Positions 53,471-62,945 of a stretch of 64,000 nucleotides of DNA are shown here, in pieces. How positions within the stretch are numbered: position 1 is the first letter of the stretch; every line of letters begins with the position of its first letter. The notes beneath the pieces are model-generated. The model was not told the DNA's origin. It saw nothing but the letters and a program-made list of their open reading frames with translations, and did not search any database. Origin of the DNA: Synechococcus sp. WH 8101 (lineage in GTDB: Bacteria; Cyanobacteriota; Cyanobacteriia; PCC-6307; Cyanobiaceae); the NCBI RefSeq assembly GCF_004209775.1, contig NZ_CP035914.1:1240001-1304000 (forward strand). The letters are read 5' to 3'. The position numbers and the translations under genes are program-made.

Positions 53471-53927
53471 ATTTTTTAGTGGTATTCCCGGATCGCTGTT
53501 GTCATTGCGACCCAGATTCACAATCGGATGTATGCCGCTCTTGCACCATTCATGGTGAAGAGGTCTATTAGCGTGGTGGAATTGAGGGGTTAGCACGAGA
53601 TCCCAAAAAATTAAATTTGATCCTCGACTATGTTTGAGCAAATCAAGTTGATTGTTGGGAGCTCGCAGCCTTGGTTGTGAGTTCCAAAGTCGTCTGCTTC
53701 TGCAATCTACATCCCCAACATGTCATGAGCTCTGCCATCGCAGTGAATTGCGCCGATTGCATGAAGCTGACGCGCAGCAAACCAAAAAGTATTCATTTTT
53801 ACATCTTCACTAGGCTCGATAGCCAAGCTAGGGCGTTGGCTAAGGCCCTGATTCGGAAACTCCTACGAATGTAGGTGGTTAAAGGGTTTGCCTGCAACTA
53901 TGGTGACGGGAAACTGCTTATCAAACG
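53471..53927. other. AT-richer gene-free stretch before repeat-protein gene
   Basis: No supported gene. A 67-codon frame (53671-53874) has no family or start signal and its end overlaps the palindrome described next. The region probably holds the promoter for the repeat protein. Confidence 0.5.
53862..53880 (+). promoter_or_regulatory. Palindrome CCTAC-N4-GTAGG upstream of repeat-protein gene
   Basis: CCTACGAATGTAGG (53862-53875) followed by TGGTT, 66 bases before the start codon at 53928. A near-identical site lies 64 bases before the HlyD gene. The dyad and equal spacing suggest an operator for a dimeric regulator, most simply the LuxR-type protein between them. Confidence 0.55.
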
Positions 53928-56513
53928 ATGACTAAGTTCGTACTACATGGCCTTGATGCCGTTCAGGCTGAGTTCTTTGCCTTGATCGAAGGTGATCCTG
54001 AACTACGAACGGCCTTCACTGCGATCGCTGAATCCATTGAGAGTGGTGAAGCTAGTGTATTCGAGCGAAGCATGTCCGATTGGCTCAAGTGGCTCGACGA
54101 TGAGGGGTATAGCGCGCAAACAGTACAAGATAACTCAAATAGATTTGTATCACTCCTTCATGACGCTGGAATTTCGCATCTCATCAGTGGTGACACGAAA
54201 ACAAATTATTTAGTGCAAGAGCTGAAACAAGTTCCTCATTTGCTCGAGTTGTTGTTCACTCTTTTTGATCATTCGTTAACACTTCATTCTGATGTAGTCG
54301 GAGCCGCAGGTGGAACGGGGCTGGCTCGCGGTAAAATTGTGGCTAAGCGTCTTGGTGTAGATCGGAAAAAACTGGCGATTCGAGAAGGTGCAGGTGAGGC
54401 TCGGGAAGCATCGAGCGAATTTGATAGCACAGCGCGAGATGGCCAAAGCCAAGGAGGTCTTAACGACCGAGGACTTGAGCCGCGCCGTGACGAGTTTGGC
54501 GGCAGAGCACAAGATGTTGCAGACCGGATCAGCACAGCGCGAGAAGGGCGGTACGTCACAAGGGAGGACGGCCTCAATGACCGCGGCCTAGAGCCCCGCC
54601 GTGACTACATGCCAACGGGTGCCGAAATGGATTACAAAGCCGAAATGCGGGAGACTACGCCCGGATCGGAGGGCGCTACAGAGAATCGTGGTGGTGAGTC
54701 TCAGCGTGCGGCAGACCGGATCAGCACAGCGCGAGAAGGGCGATACGTCACAAGGGAGGACGGCCTCAATGACCGCGGCATGGAGCCCCGCCGTGACTAC
54801 ATGCCAACAGGTGGAGAACGGGATGCAAGAGCTGAAATAGTGCCTGAAGAAGGTCGCAACGGTGCAGGAGTGGAGAGCCCAGCGACGAAGGCCTATGACG
54901 ATGTGCGAGAGGTGGTAAGGGAAGAGCGAGAACCCATCATTGGTGGAAAAGGAGGAGTGGAGAGACCAGAAGCGAGGAGGTATGACGATGTGCGAGAGGT
55001 CATCAGAGATGAGCGTGACCCCATCACGTACGCCTCAAGGGAGGACGACCTCAATGACCGCGGCATTGAGCCCCGCCGTGACTACATGCCAACGGGTGCC
55101 GAAATGGATTACAAAGCCGAAATGCGGGAGACTACGCCCGGATCGGAGGGCGCTACAGAGAATCGTGGTGGTGAGTCTCAGCGTGCGGCAGACCGGATCA
55201 GCACAGCGCGAGAAGGGCGTTACGTCACAAGGGAGGACGGCCTCAATGACCGCGGCATGGAGCCCCGCCGTGACTACATGCCAACAGGTGGAGAACGGGA
55301 TGCAAGAGCTGAAATAGTGCCTGAAGAAGGTCGCAACGGTGGAGGACTTAGCCCAGAAGCGAGTAGGGTATATGAGCGAGAGGAAAGAATAGAGAGGAGA
55401 GCGGATATGGTCGCTGACGATGTAGCCAAAGTAGCCAAATTGGAGATGCCTGGTCGCAACGGTGGAGGAGTGGAGAGCCCAGCAGCGAAGGCCTTTGACG
55501 ATGTGCGAACGGTGGTAAGGGAAGAGCGAGAACCCATCATGGGTGGAAAAGGAGGAGTAGAGAGTCCAGAAGCGAGGAGGTATGACGACGTGCGAGAGGA
55601 AAGAATAGAGATGAGAGCGGATATGGTCGCTGACGATGTAGCCAAAGTAGCCAAATTGGAGATGCCTGGTCGCAACGGTGGAGGAGTGGAGAGCCCAGCA
55701 GCGAAGGCCTTTGACGATGTGCGAACGGTGGTAAGGGAAGAGCGAGAACCCATCATGGGTGGAAAAGGAGGAGTAGAGAGTCCAGAAGCGAGGAGGTATG
55801 ACGACGTGCGAGAGGAAAGAATAGAGATGAGAGAGGATATGGTCGCTAAAGATGTAGCCGAATTGGAGATGCCTGGTCGCAACGGTGGAGGAGTGGAGAG
55901 CCCAGCAGCGAAGGCCTTTGACGATGTGCGAACGGTGGTAAGGGAAGAGCGAGAACCCATCATGGGTGGAAAAGGAGGAGTAGAGAGTCCAGAAGCGAGG
56001 AGGTATGACGACGTGCGAGAGGAAAGAATAGAGATGAGAGAGGATATGGTCGCTAAAGATGTAGCCGAATTGGAGATGCCTGGTCGCAACGGTGGAGGAG
56101 TGGAGAGCCCAGCAGCGAAGGCCTTTGACGATGTGCGAACGGTGGTAAGGGAAGAGCGAGAACCCATCATGGGTGGAAAAGGAGGAGTAGAGAGTCCAGA
56201 AGCGAGGAGGTATGACGACGTGCGAGAGGAAAGAATAGAGATGAGAGAGGATATGGTCGCTAAAGATGTAGCCGAATTGGAGATGCCTGGTCGCAACGGT
56301 GGAGGAGTGGAGAGTCCAGCAGCGAGGAGGTATGACGATGTGCGAGAGGTCATCAGAGATGAGCGTGACCCCATCACCTACGCCACAAGGGAGGACGGAC
56401 TCAATGACCGCGGCCTAGAGCCCCGCCGTGACTACATGCCAACGGATGGCGAACTGGATGCAAAAGCCGAAATGCGGGAGACTAAGCCCGACATGCTCGG
56501 TGCCACCGAATGA
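53928..56513 (+). CDS. Giant repetitive protein with N-terminal double-glycine leader
   Basis: 861 residues, not recognised. Residues 1-129 form a helical leader-like region; its start (AEFFALIEGDPELRTAFTAI) resembles Nif11/NHLP leaders and it ends DVVGAAGG-TGLARG, a double-glycine site like the VAGG-TGLLFG of the Nif11 peptide at 38.2 kb. The remainder is hydrophilic, Arg/Glu/Asp-rich and without Cys. It holds six copies of LNDRGxEPRRDYMPT, three of ADRISTAREGRYVTRE, and a 69-72-residue unit GRNGGGVESPAAKAF... that is tandemly repeated with DNA periods of 216, 207, 207 and 207 bases. No RTX or cell-wall motif is seen. It is probably exported and cut by the C39 transporter; role unknown (adhesin, matrix or filament are guesses). 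Confidence 0.75.
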   Translation: MTKFVLHGLDAVQAEFFALIEGDPELRTAFTAIAESIESGEASVFERSMSDWLKWLDDEGYSAQTVQDNSNRFVSLLHDAGISHLISGDTKTNYLVQELKQVPHLLELLFTLFDHSLTLHSDVVGAAGGTGLARGKIVAKRLGVDRKKLAIREGAGEAREASSEFDSTARDGQSQGGLNDRGLEPRRDEFGGRAQDVADRISTAREGRYVTREDGLNDRGLEPRRDYMPTGAEMDYKAEMRETTPGSEGATENRGGESQRAADRISTAREGRYVTREDGLNDRGMEPRRDYMPTGGERDARAEIVPEEGRNGAGVESPATKAYDDVREVVREEREPIIGGKGGVERPEARRYDDVREVIRDERDPITYASREDDLNDRGIEPRRDYMPTGAEMDYKAEMRETTPGSEGATENRGGESQRAADRISTAREGRYVTREDGLNDRGMEPRRDYMPTGGERDARAEIVPEEGRNGGGLSPEASRVYEREERIERRADMVADDVAKVAKLEMPGRNGGGVESPAAKAFDDVRTVVREEREPIMGGKGGVESPEARRYDDVREERIEMRADMVADDVAKVAKLEMPGRNGGGVESPAAKAFDDVRTVVREEREPIMGGKGGVESPEARRYDDVREERIEMREDMVAKDVAELEMPGRNGGGVESPAAKAFDDVRTVVREEREPIMGGKGGVESPEARRYDDVREERIEMREDMVAKDVAELEMPGRNGGGVESPAAKAFDDVRTVVREEREPIMGGKGGVESPEARRYDDVREERIEMREDMVAKDVAELEMPGRNGGGVESPAARRYDDVREVIRDERDPITYATREDGLNDRGLEPRRDYMPTDGELDAKAEMRETKPDMLGATE
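55451..56330 (+). repeat. Tandem repeat array, 207-216 bp period
   Basis: Repeat starts (TGGTCGCAACGGTGG) lie at 55451, 55667, 55874, 56081 and 56288. Units are nearly identical in DNA, so the duplications are recent. The first unit is 9 bases longer (AKV insertion). Confidence 0.9.
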
Positions 56514-56548
56514 AGTACCAGCAGTCATAGAAGATAGTGTTCATCACC

Positions 56549-56582
56549 CTTCCCCATTTTCACAAATGGGGAAGATTTTTCA
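56549..56582 (+). terminator. Rho-independent terminator after repeat-protein gene
   Basis: Perfect 11-bp stem CTTCCCCATTT / AAATGGGGAAG with a TCAC loop, followed by ATTTTTC. It ends the repeat-protein transcript, so the LuxR gene has its own promoter. Confidence 0.9.
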
Positions 56583-56635
56583 TCTCTGGGGTTAAGATGA
56601 AGCTAGTCCACAACTACGTATGACGGACTCACACC

Positions 56636-56749
56636 ATGGCTAGCAATGGTTACCTGACACCACGAGACTTAGCTCGATTAGCATTCATCGAAATGAAATC
56701 GAATAATTCCAATCTTACCTCCTCGTTATCGAATGCATGTCATGGATAA
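56636..56749 (+). CDS. Possible small protein, 37 aa
   Basis: ATG at 56636 opens a 37-codon frame (MASNGYLTPRDLARLAFIEM, then Ser/Asn-rich) ending 9 bases before the LuxR start. No family. It could be a leader peptide or chance. Confidence 0.3.
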   Translation: MASNGYLTPRDLARLAFIEMKSNNSNLTSSLSNACHG

Positions 56750-56758
56750 AGATTGGTG

Positions 56759-57448
56759 ATGAACAAAGAAGAACGGCCAGCAGGTCGCTTTGATCTGACG
56801 ACAAGCGAATTCACAAATAGGACGGTTACAGTTAATTCTTTGCTTCGAAACTACAATATAATAGCTGCAACAGGATCACTCTTGGAAGCGCATCTTTTGG
56901 CTAGGTTGGGTATTAGTGGAGGGTTTCCAAATCTCGTGGGCTGTGGCACCGACCTTAACGAGGTCCGACAGCTGTGTGCGAATACGAACAATATCCTATT
57001 GTTCATGACTGAATCTATAAGTTCCGATTACGGCGCCAAACTCATCAAACTGCTTCGCAAAGACTTCGATTCAATCAAGATTGTTTATATACTTCAGGAA
57101 GGAACCATCGCAAACATAATTCGTACATTTGACATAGATGCAGTGCTTATGACAACTTCGTTCGGAACAGGTGCTGTTGCGATTGCACTGTCAGAGATAA
57201 CTTCAGGCCGTCGCTATCTTGACAAAGCATTCCTAAGGAACCTTTCTCAATCAAGCGTAATATTGACAAAGCGTGAACAGCAAGTGCTTGAATATTTGAA
57301 AACAGGCCTGACGAATAAAGAAATTGCAAACAAATTGACAATATCACCAGTGACTGTTCGTGATTATGTGCAAAATCTTATGGTGAAGCTAAATGCAACA
57401 AATAGAACGATGGTTGTTGTCAATGCAGGAAACATCGGCTTGACGTAG
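56759..57448 (+). CDS. LuxR/NarL-type regulator with pseudo-receiver
   Basis: 230 residues. The C-terminal LuxR helix-turn-helix is ILTKREQQVLEYLKTGLTNKEIANKLTISPVTVRDYVQNLMVKLNATNRT. The N-terminal domain looks like a receiver, but the phosphoacceptor position reads ILLFMTES instead of a D-containing strand end, so phosphorylation is doubtful. It lies between the repeat protein and exporter genes, and its dimeric DNA-binding domain fits the CCTAC-N4-GTAGG palindromes. Start at ATG 56759. Confidence 0.82.
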   Translation: MNKEERPAGRFDLTTSEFTNRTVTVNSLLRNYNIIAATGSLLEAHLLARLGISGGFPNLVGCGTDLNEVRQLCANTNNILLFMTESISSDYGAKLIKLLRKDFDSIKIVYILQEGTIANIIRTFDIDAVLMTTSFGTGAVAIALSEITSGRRYLDKAFLRNLSQSSVILTKREQQVLEYLKTGLTNKEIANKLTISPVTVRDYVQNLMVKLNATNRTMVVVNAGNIGLT

Positions 57449-57474
57449 GTCAGTTGCAACACCGTCCACTCATG

Positions 57475-57492
57475 CCTACATTTGTAGGTGGT
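57475..57492 (+). promoter_or_regulatory. Palindrome CCTAC-N4-GTAGG upstream of exporter operon
   Basis: CCTACATTTGTAGG (57475-57488), with perfect 6-base arms, followed by TGGT, 64 bases before the HlyD start. A GTAGGT half-site lies 30 bases upstream at the end of the LuxR gene. Confidence 0.58.
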
Positions 57493-57538
57493 GTGCTGGC
57501 CTCTAAATCAATATCATTTGCACAGCTGATTAACTTGT

Positions 57539-58741
57539 ATGCTTGAGAAAAGTGCCAATGATTTAGTTGATCGTCGTTTTGTATACATCACAGGTAGCCT
57601 GGCCCTACTAACAGGGGCAACATTGCTTTGGTCTATTTTTGGTAGTCTAAAGCTTGAATCAACTGGGATCGGAATCATTGTACGCGGTAAGCATTTCTAC
57701 ACCATTAACAGTAAACAGCAGGGTGTCGTTGCTAAGCAGTTCTTTGAACTGGATGAGCCAGTAAAAGCTGGAGATATTCTCATGTCTCTGGATACACAGA
57801 TGGATCAGCTTGGTCTCCAAGCTTCAACTAAAACTCTCGGGTTATCACGACCATTGAGTTTGCTTAGCGATCAAGCAGGTAAGCGTGCTGAACAGATCGC
57901 CAAAGATAACATATTCTCTGCCGAGAAACTTTTCAATCGCAATGCTCCATCTCTGAGAAGCTTAATTCAAAAGCAAGAGCTAGCTTATCAGGGAGTTCAA
58001 GAACTCTATTCACAAAACAAGGTGAGTAGTGACGAACTTGCATCTGCTTTTTCTTCACTCGTAGATCTAAAGCAACAGCTTGCAGGCCTAGAGAATAGTG
58101 TACAAGAACAAAAGTCTAATTATCAACAGCTCTTGCAGGCAAATGCACAGGCTAAAATTAATTTAGAATCGCAGAATATATCAACAGATTCTAATGTGAA
58201 ACAGTCGCAACTTGCGCTTGATCAATCGAAACTTATACGTTCACCAATCGATGGAACAATGATTAGTTACGACGTACAGCTTGGTGGATACGCAAATCCT
58301 GGAGACCCTCTCGTAACTATTGCGCCAAAACACGGCCCGCTCAGGGCCATACTTTTGGTTGGGTCGGATCAATTTGGACGCATCAAGAATGGTGACCGTG
58401 TCTTGGTATCTCCCTCTGCTAGCCCGTCGATTCGCTTTGGTTATATTAAAGGAAAAGTTGTAGCAAAAGCTGACGCTCCTGCAACTTCAGCTGAGCTGCT
58501 AAAAGCGTTTGGGAGTCAGGATATCGTTCAGTCGCTTCTGCAGAGTTTTAGTAAGGAAGGTCAGGTTAATCTTCCCTACCTCGTGAACGTGCTAATCGAA
58601 GAAAAGAATCAACAGCCTATATGGACATTAGGACGACAGCCTCCTTGGGGTCTACGACCCGGCAGCCAGGCAAGTGCTCGGATTATCTCTGAGCAGGTAC
58701 GCCCAATCAGCCTCCTCATTCCCTTCCTGAGGCAGATATGA
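57539..58741 (+). CDS. HlyD-family adaptor of NHLP-type peptide export system
   Basis: Periplasmic membrane-fusion protein of 400 residues. One N-terminal membrane helix (FVYITGSLALLTGATLLWSIFG), a biotinyl-lipoyl-like hairpin (GVVAKQFFELDEPVKAGDILMSLD), a coiled-coil hairpin (about 95-225), and a beta-barrel C-terminal part. It connects the ABC transporter to TolC. The order HlyD, C39-ABC, second ABC follows the NHLP bacteriocin export systems. The stop overlaps the next gene by 4 bases. Confidence 0.85.
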   Translation: MLEKSANDLVDRRFVYITGSLALLTGATLLWSIFGSLKLESTGIGIIVRGKHFYTINSKQQGVVAKQFFELDEPVKAGDILMSLDTQMDQLGLQASTKTLGLSRPLSLLSDQAGKRAEQIAKDNIFSAEKLFNRNAPSLRSLIQKQELAYQGVQELYSQNKVSSDELASAFSSLVDLKQQLAGLENSVQEQKSNYQQLLQANAQAKINLESQNISTDSNVKQSQLALDQSKLIRSPIDGTMISYDVQLGGYANPGDPLVTIAPKHGPLRAILLVGSDQFGRIKNGDRVLVSPSASPSIRFGYIKGKVVAKADAPATSAELLKAFGSQDIVQSLLQSFSKEGQVNLPYLVNVLIEEKNQQPIWTLGRQPPWGLRPGSQASARIISEQVRPISLLIPFLRQI

Positions 58742-60894
58742 GCTACTTCATTAATTGGATTCAATCATTAATTCAGCGGATCGGCCGTCAACCCCCATTC
58801 CCACTTGCCATCCAATCTGATGAGACGGAATGTGGACTTGCTTCATTGGCAATGGTGATACGAGCTCTAGGCTGTAACTGTGAATTGGAACGTTTGCGCG
58901 AACGTTACGGCTCAACTCGAGGTGGCATGACGGTAGGTGAATTATGTGATTTCGCAGCAACAATTGGACTTCGAGGAATCCCTGCTCGAGTGGCATCGGA
59001 CGAGTTAACAAAAACACCCTCTATTATATTTTCTAGAAATGAGCACTTTAGTTTATTGTGGAAGATTGAAAAGACAGACGCAACTCGTTTCTATATTGCT
59101 GACCCAAGCGATGGCATTCTGTGTTTTTCAGATGATGAAATAAGAGATTACTACTCAGGCATACAGATTTCGTTCCGTCCAATTAAAAAAATCTTTAAAA
59201 ATCAAAATCTTAGCTCAGCAAGTCAAATCCACTCTGTTTCCTTGTCCTCTCTTCTGATTGGCAGGACACTTATTGTTGCGATCATTTGTGTATTGGCCGT
59301 TGTTTCAGCCGTTCTTGCACTGTTGAACGCAGCAGCCCAAGATGTCTTCATGACTTACGTAGTAGAGGAAGGTGAAATTCTATGGACTAAAGGTTTGATT
59401 ATTGTAACTATCAGCCTCTCCATTCTTGTTTCGTTGGCTGGGCTTATGATGCAGATTGCAGTGCAGAGGCAGTTACAAAAAGTCATCCAGACATGGAACA
59501 TAGATCTATTTAAATCACTATTTAATGCACCTTACTCGTTTTTTATAAATAAGACTTCAGGTTTGATCTCGTCTCGGTTTAGTCAAGTTGAGGAAGCCTT
59601 AGAAGGGTATCAGTCTGCAGTGTTGAGTGCGTTTACGGGATCGTTGAACCTTTTGGTTTTTGTAGTTGCGGTGATGCTTGTTAGCCCACCCCTTGGTCTC
59701 GTCTCTGCCCTTGGCATAGCTGGGTTCCTCTATGTAGGTCTGAAATTCTATGGTTATAATATTCAGAACAACTACATGATACGAGAAGCAGAATGTTTAG
59801 CCGCAACTGCTGAATTCAAGTTAATTAAGGGACGTGAACAAATCATACTTGAGCACTCAGAAGACGCTATCCAGAGAGAACTCGCATCGGGTTATATTTC
59901 GCTTGCGAAGGCTGATCTGTCAACATCTCGAGTTGGGGCGATCAGCGAATTCTTTCTGGGTTTTATCGACCAGTCTCTCAATGCATTACTGCTTATTGTT
60001 TCTTCAATACTGATTGTGAATGGAAATCTTACCACAGGTACATATGCGGCCATTAACGTCATCATCGGAACAGCATTGGAGCCAATAAGATCCCTCTCTC
60101 AGCTCTTAGAGACATTTCAAAACTCAAAGCTTACTTTTCAATCCGCTGCTGAACTCTTACCCGTTCTTGATGATGCTCCTTCTGATGTAGGAAGCCTGAG
60201 CGATTCTGATCCTCAAATCTCGCAGAATGCACCAGCGATACAACTTGTTGACGTTTCATTTCAATATTCAAAATACTCTAAACCCGTATTATCTAATGCC
60301 AATTTAACAATTAAGTCCAAATCAGGTCGCTCAATTGCTATTCGCCTAGATGGTAATAGTGGCTCTGGCAAAAGTACTCTTTTGAATTTACTTATGGGAC
60401 TAATACATCCAACCTCTGGTCATGTACTAATCAATGGAGTTGATCTCAGAACCTTAAACCTAACTGAGCTTCGTAAATTGGTCCAGTACGTGGATCGATC
60501 TGCTTTGATAGCTTTCGGTTCTGTTGAGTCAAACGCACGTCTTGGCACTACCGCCAGTCATGACGACTATGAGGCTGTCCTAGCTGACCTTGGATTAAGC
60601 CATGAATCAGTTTTTAGCCAGCAGAATGCACGCATCCTGCAGAACGAATCTTCGATCAGTACTGGCCAAGCAGTGATGATTTCCCTCGTTCGCGCCGCCT
60701 TACTTAAACCTAAACTCTTAATGATAGACGAGTCTTTAGTAAGTATACCCGAAACTCTTCATAAACAAATAATCGAAGGATTCTTAAAACTCAATGTCAA
60801 TGTAGTTATTGTTCAACATGGGGACAGTTCGTTCATAAGTGGTTTGCCAACAGTAATGATGCGAGACCTTCAGAAGGAGGGCGCCAACCAATGA
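58738..60894 (+). CDS. C39-peptidase ABC transporter (PCAT)
   Basis: 718 residues. The C39 cysteine peptidase domain has Gln26 and Cys32 (QSDETECG), His102 (NEHFSLL) and Asp121 (ADPSDG), all catalytic positions present, so it should cut after double-glycine. Membrane helices about 170-450 follow. The nucleotide-binding domain has Walker A GNSGSGKST (538-546), a changed signature STGQ in place of SGGQ (640-643), Walker B LLMIDE (659-664) and H-loop His693. The Q-loop lacks its Gln (VQYVDRSALI). The ATPase may therefore be partly degenerate and act with the second ABC protein. Confidence 0.9.
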   Translation: MSYFINWIQSLIQRIGRQPPFPLAIQSDETECGLASLAMVIRALGCNCELERLRERYGSTRGGMTVGELCDFAATIGLRGIPARVASDELTKTPSIIFSRNEHFSLLWKIEKTDATRFYIADPSDGILCFSDDEIRDYYSGIQISFRPIKKIFKNQNLSSASQIHSVSLSSLLIGRTLIVAIICVLAVVSAVLALLNAAAQDVFMTYVVEEGEILWTKGLIIVTISLSILVSLAGLMMQIAVQRQLQKVIQTWNIDLFKSLFNAPYSFFINKTSGLISSRFSQVEEALEGYQSAVLSAFTGSLNLLVFVVAVMLVSPPLGLVSALGIAGFLYVGLKFYGYNIQNNYMIREAECLAATAEFKLIKGREQIILEHSEDAIQRELASGYISLAKADLSTSRVGAISEFFLGFIDQSLNALLLIVSSILIVNGNLTTGTYAAINVIIGTALEPIRSLSQLLETFQNSKLTFQSAAELLPVLDDAPSDVGSLSDSDPQISQNAPAIQLVDVSFQYSKYSKPVLSNANLTIKSKSGRSIAIRLDGNSGSGKSTLLNLLMGLIHPTSGHVLINGVDLRTLNLTELRKLVQYVDRSALIAFGSVESNARLGTTASHDDYEAVLADLGLSHESVFSQQNARILQNESSISTGQAVMISLVRAALLKPKLLMIDESLVSIPETLHKQIIEGFLKLNVNVVIVQHGDSSFISGLPTVMMRDLQKEGANQ

Positions 60895-62945
60895 CAAACA
60901 AAAAACTAATACAATCAAATCAACGCTATTGGCTAACCACTACTGAGTACGTTAGATACTTGCTATCAGAGAGCAAGAGTTGTTCCTTCCTCAATACAGA
61001 ACTGATCCAAGATTCATTATCAGCAATATGTGATCAAGAGAATCTTGGTCTTGAGGGGCTTCTTCAACAATTCTCAGAGTTGTTTCAGGTTAATGAAATT
61101 CCATTTAACAGTCGGCAGCTTTCTTCTCTATCTCGCCTCGCGAACGTCGCATTTCTTGTTCATGACAGAAAATTACTTCCTCTCGAATGCGCTCAAGATT
61201 CTGAGATCTCATTTGGGGCCGGTGATCAACCTCGAGTCTTCTTTTTGTCAGTGCCGCTACCTAAGCAAAAACTGACAAAGAAGCAATTTGTTAACACATT
61301 GATGGAGCGACGCTGGTCGATCATCACTGTGGCCATAGGGCTTGGCAGTCCGCCAGTCATTGGATCGGCAATCGCTGAGCTGCTCCAACAACCTCTTTTT
61401 GACAACTTTGTACCAGAAGGACGAATTTCACCCATCATTCTTGTTGGTATTGCAACGATAATCTTGCAGTTGACTGCACAGCTTTTTACATCGATGCAGA
61501 CGTTAGCTCAGACCTATTTTACGCAGAACCTTGATCTTGAGACCAAGGTTGCAACAGCAAGGCGCTATTTGGACGCCAATAGCAGTACATTACCGCAGAA
61601 AGATATCGGTAGCTGGCGCCTTACCTTTAGTGTGGCAAGTGCGTTTCTAGGATCCATAAATTCACTGTTTATATCAATCCCCTTGGCAGTGATATCAATG
61701 ATTGCCAACGTTCTTGTAATCGGTGCCTTTACAGATCTTTCTGCTGTATGGAACTTATTCTTGATACTTTTGATCCCTACTGCGATCAGCATTGTTATTT
61801 CATACCTCAGCTCTAATATATCGATACGTGTGATCGGCCAACAGTCTTCAGTCGAATCAACCATCTATGATACTGTTCGTCAGATAAGAGGTATTTGGTT
61901 AACGAATACAGAATCTGTCTACATTAATCGCTTTGTTCGTGCCCGAGTAGCTATGTCAAAAAGCTTGCTTAAATCGGGTAGGCTTGAGGCTATTAGTTCT
62001 GTATTAAACGGACTCTTCCAGGGGTTTTTATATGCATTTATCTTCTATCAATATTATAGAAGTTATCTTGATCCCTCAAGGTCCAATTTGTCCGTTGGTT
62101 CACTTCTTGTCATCTATTTTGCAATCGGTACATTAAGCGGTTCACTTGCCTCTGTTGCTCAAGATCTTGTTTCAATCGCTCAAAGTCTTCCTACTTACTG
62201 GATGCCAAATGCTATCAGAGATATTAATTTCTTTAGGAAACCTCGCACATCATCTTTTTTAGCGGCTCCGCAGAGCATTGTTTTATCTGATTTAACATAT
62301 ACAGCCAGTAACGTTGACTATCCATTTAGTCAACCGATCTCATTTGAAATAAATCTAAATCGCAGCTACGCTCTTATAGGCCCATCGGGCTCTGGCAAAT
62401 CAACCCTTCTTAGCCTACTTATAGGTCATCTAAATCCACGATCGGGTTCAGTGGACTTGTACGATGATAGACAACAGATTCTACCTTATAATCTTACCGA
62501 TTGTCGATTACTTGTTCTGGGACAGGAGGCTAGTGCCTGCGGAAGCTATCTCTCTGATGTGGTTGATCCATCACGCCATGTATCCATCGAGAAAATAGAA
62601 GCTGCATGCAGGGAACTTGGGTTGTCTGAGTTGCTTGATAGTCTTCCATTGCGGTGGAAAACACCAGTAAATGAATTTAGCCGTGATTTGTCTTTGGGCC
62701 AGCTGCAGAGATTTAAAATAGCAAGAGCGCTTGTCAATGACTACGATATCATTATTAGCGATGAGGCAACATGTCATCTTCCGGAGAAGCAGCATCTGGA
62801 GATCATGGCCCTACTAAACAAACGCTCTAAACTTCACATTTCTGTTTTGCATCGTTTATCAGCGTTATCACTCTTTGATTATGCGATTGAAATTGATCGA
62901 TCAGGACAAATTTCAGTCAAATCCACATCAGGTATTACTCCATGA
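60891..62945 (+). CDS. Second ABC transporter permease/ATPase of NHLP-type system
   Basis: 684 residues. An N-terminal non-membrane domain of about 140 residues without peptidase motifs is followed by membrane helices about 140-430 and a nucleotide-binding domain: Walker A GPSGSGKST (497-505), signature LSLGQ (600-604), Walker B IISDEATC (Glu625) and H-loop His654. It has the Q-loop Gln that the first lacks. The two overlap by 4 bases and probably form a heterodimer. The next gene overlaps by 4 bases. Confidence 0.85.
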   Translation: MTNKKLIQSNQRYWLTTTEYVRYLLSESKSCSFLNTELIQDSLSAICDQENLGLEGLLQQFSELFQVNEIPFNSRQLSSLSRLANVAFLVHDRKLLPLECAQDSEISFGAGDQPRVFFLSVPLPKQKLTKKQFVNTLMERRWSIITVAIGLGSPPVIGSAIAELLQQPLFDNFVPEGRISPIILVGIATIILQLTAQLFTSMQTLAQTYFTQNLDLETKVATARRYLDANSSTLPQKDIGSWRLTFSVASAFLGSINSLFISIPLAVISMIANVLVIGAFTDLSAVWNLFLILLIPTAISIVISYLSSNISIRVIGQQSSVESTIYDTVRQIRGIWLTNTESVYINRFVRARVAMSKSLLKSGRLEAISSVLNGLFQGFLYAFIFYQYYRSYLDPSRSNLSVGSLLVIYFAIGTLSGSLASVAQDLVSIAQSLPTYWMPNAIRDINFFRKPRTSSFLAAPQSIVLSDLTYTASNVDYPFSQPISFEINLNRSYALIGPSGSGKSTLLSLLIGHLNPRSGSVDLYDDRQQILPYNLTDCRLLVLGQEASACGSYLSDVVDPSRHVSIEKIEAACRELGLSELLDSLPLRWKTPVNEFSRDLSLGQLQRFKIARALVNDYDIIISDEATCHLPEKQHLEIMALLNKRSKLHISVLHRLSALSLFDYAIEIDRSGQISVKSTSGITP

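Noticed and set aside
53671-53874. 67-codon frame before the repeat-protein gene
   Set aside because: No family, no start signal, and its end coincides with the putative operator.
55451-56330. CRISPR-like array
   Set aside because: Repeats are 207-216 bases, in frame and coding, without spacers or cas genes.
55274-56377. Long open frame on the minus strand across the repeat array (367 codons)
   Set aside because: It is the shadow of the plus-strand repeats; Ser/Thr/Leu monotony follows from antisense of the repeat units, and no start signal or family is seen.
53928-56513. RTX or lanthipeptide cargo
   Set aside because: No GGxGxDxUx repeats and no cysteine in the protein.
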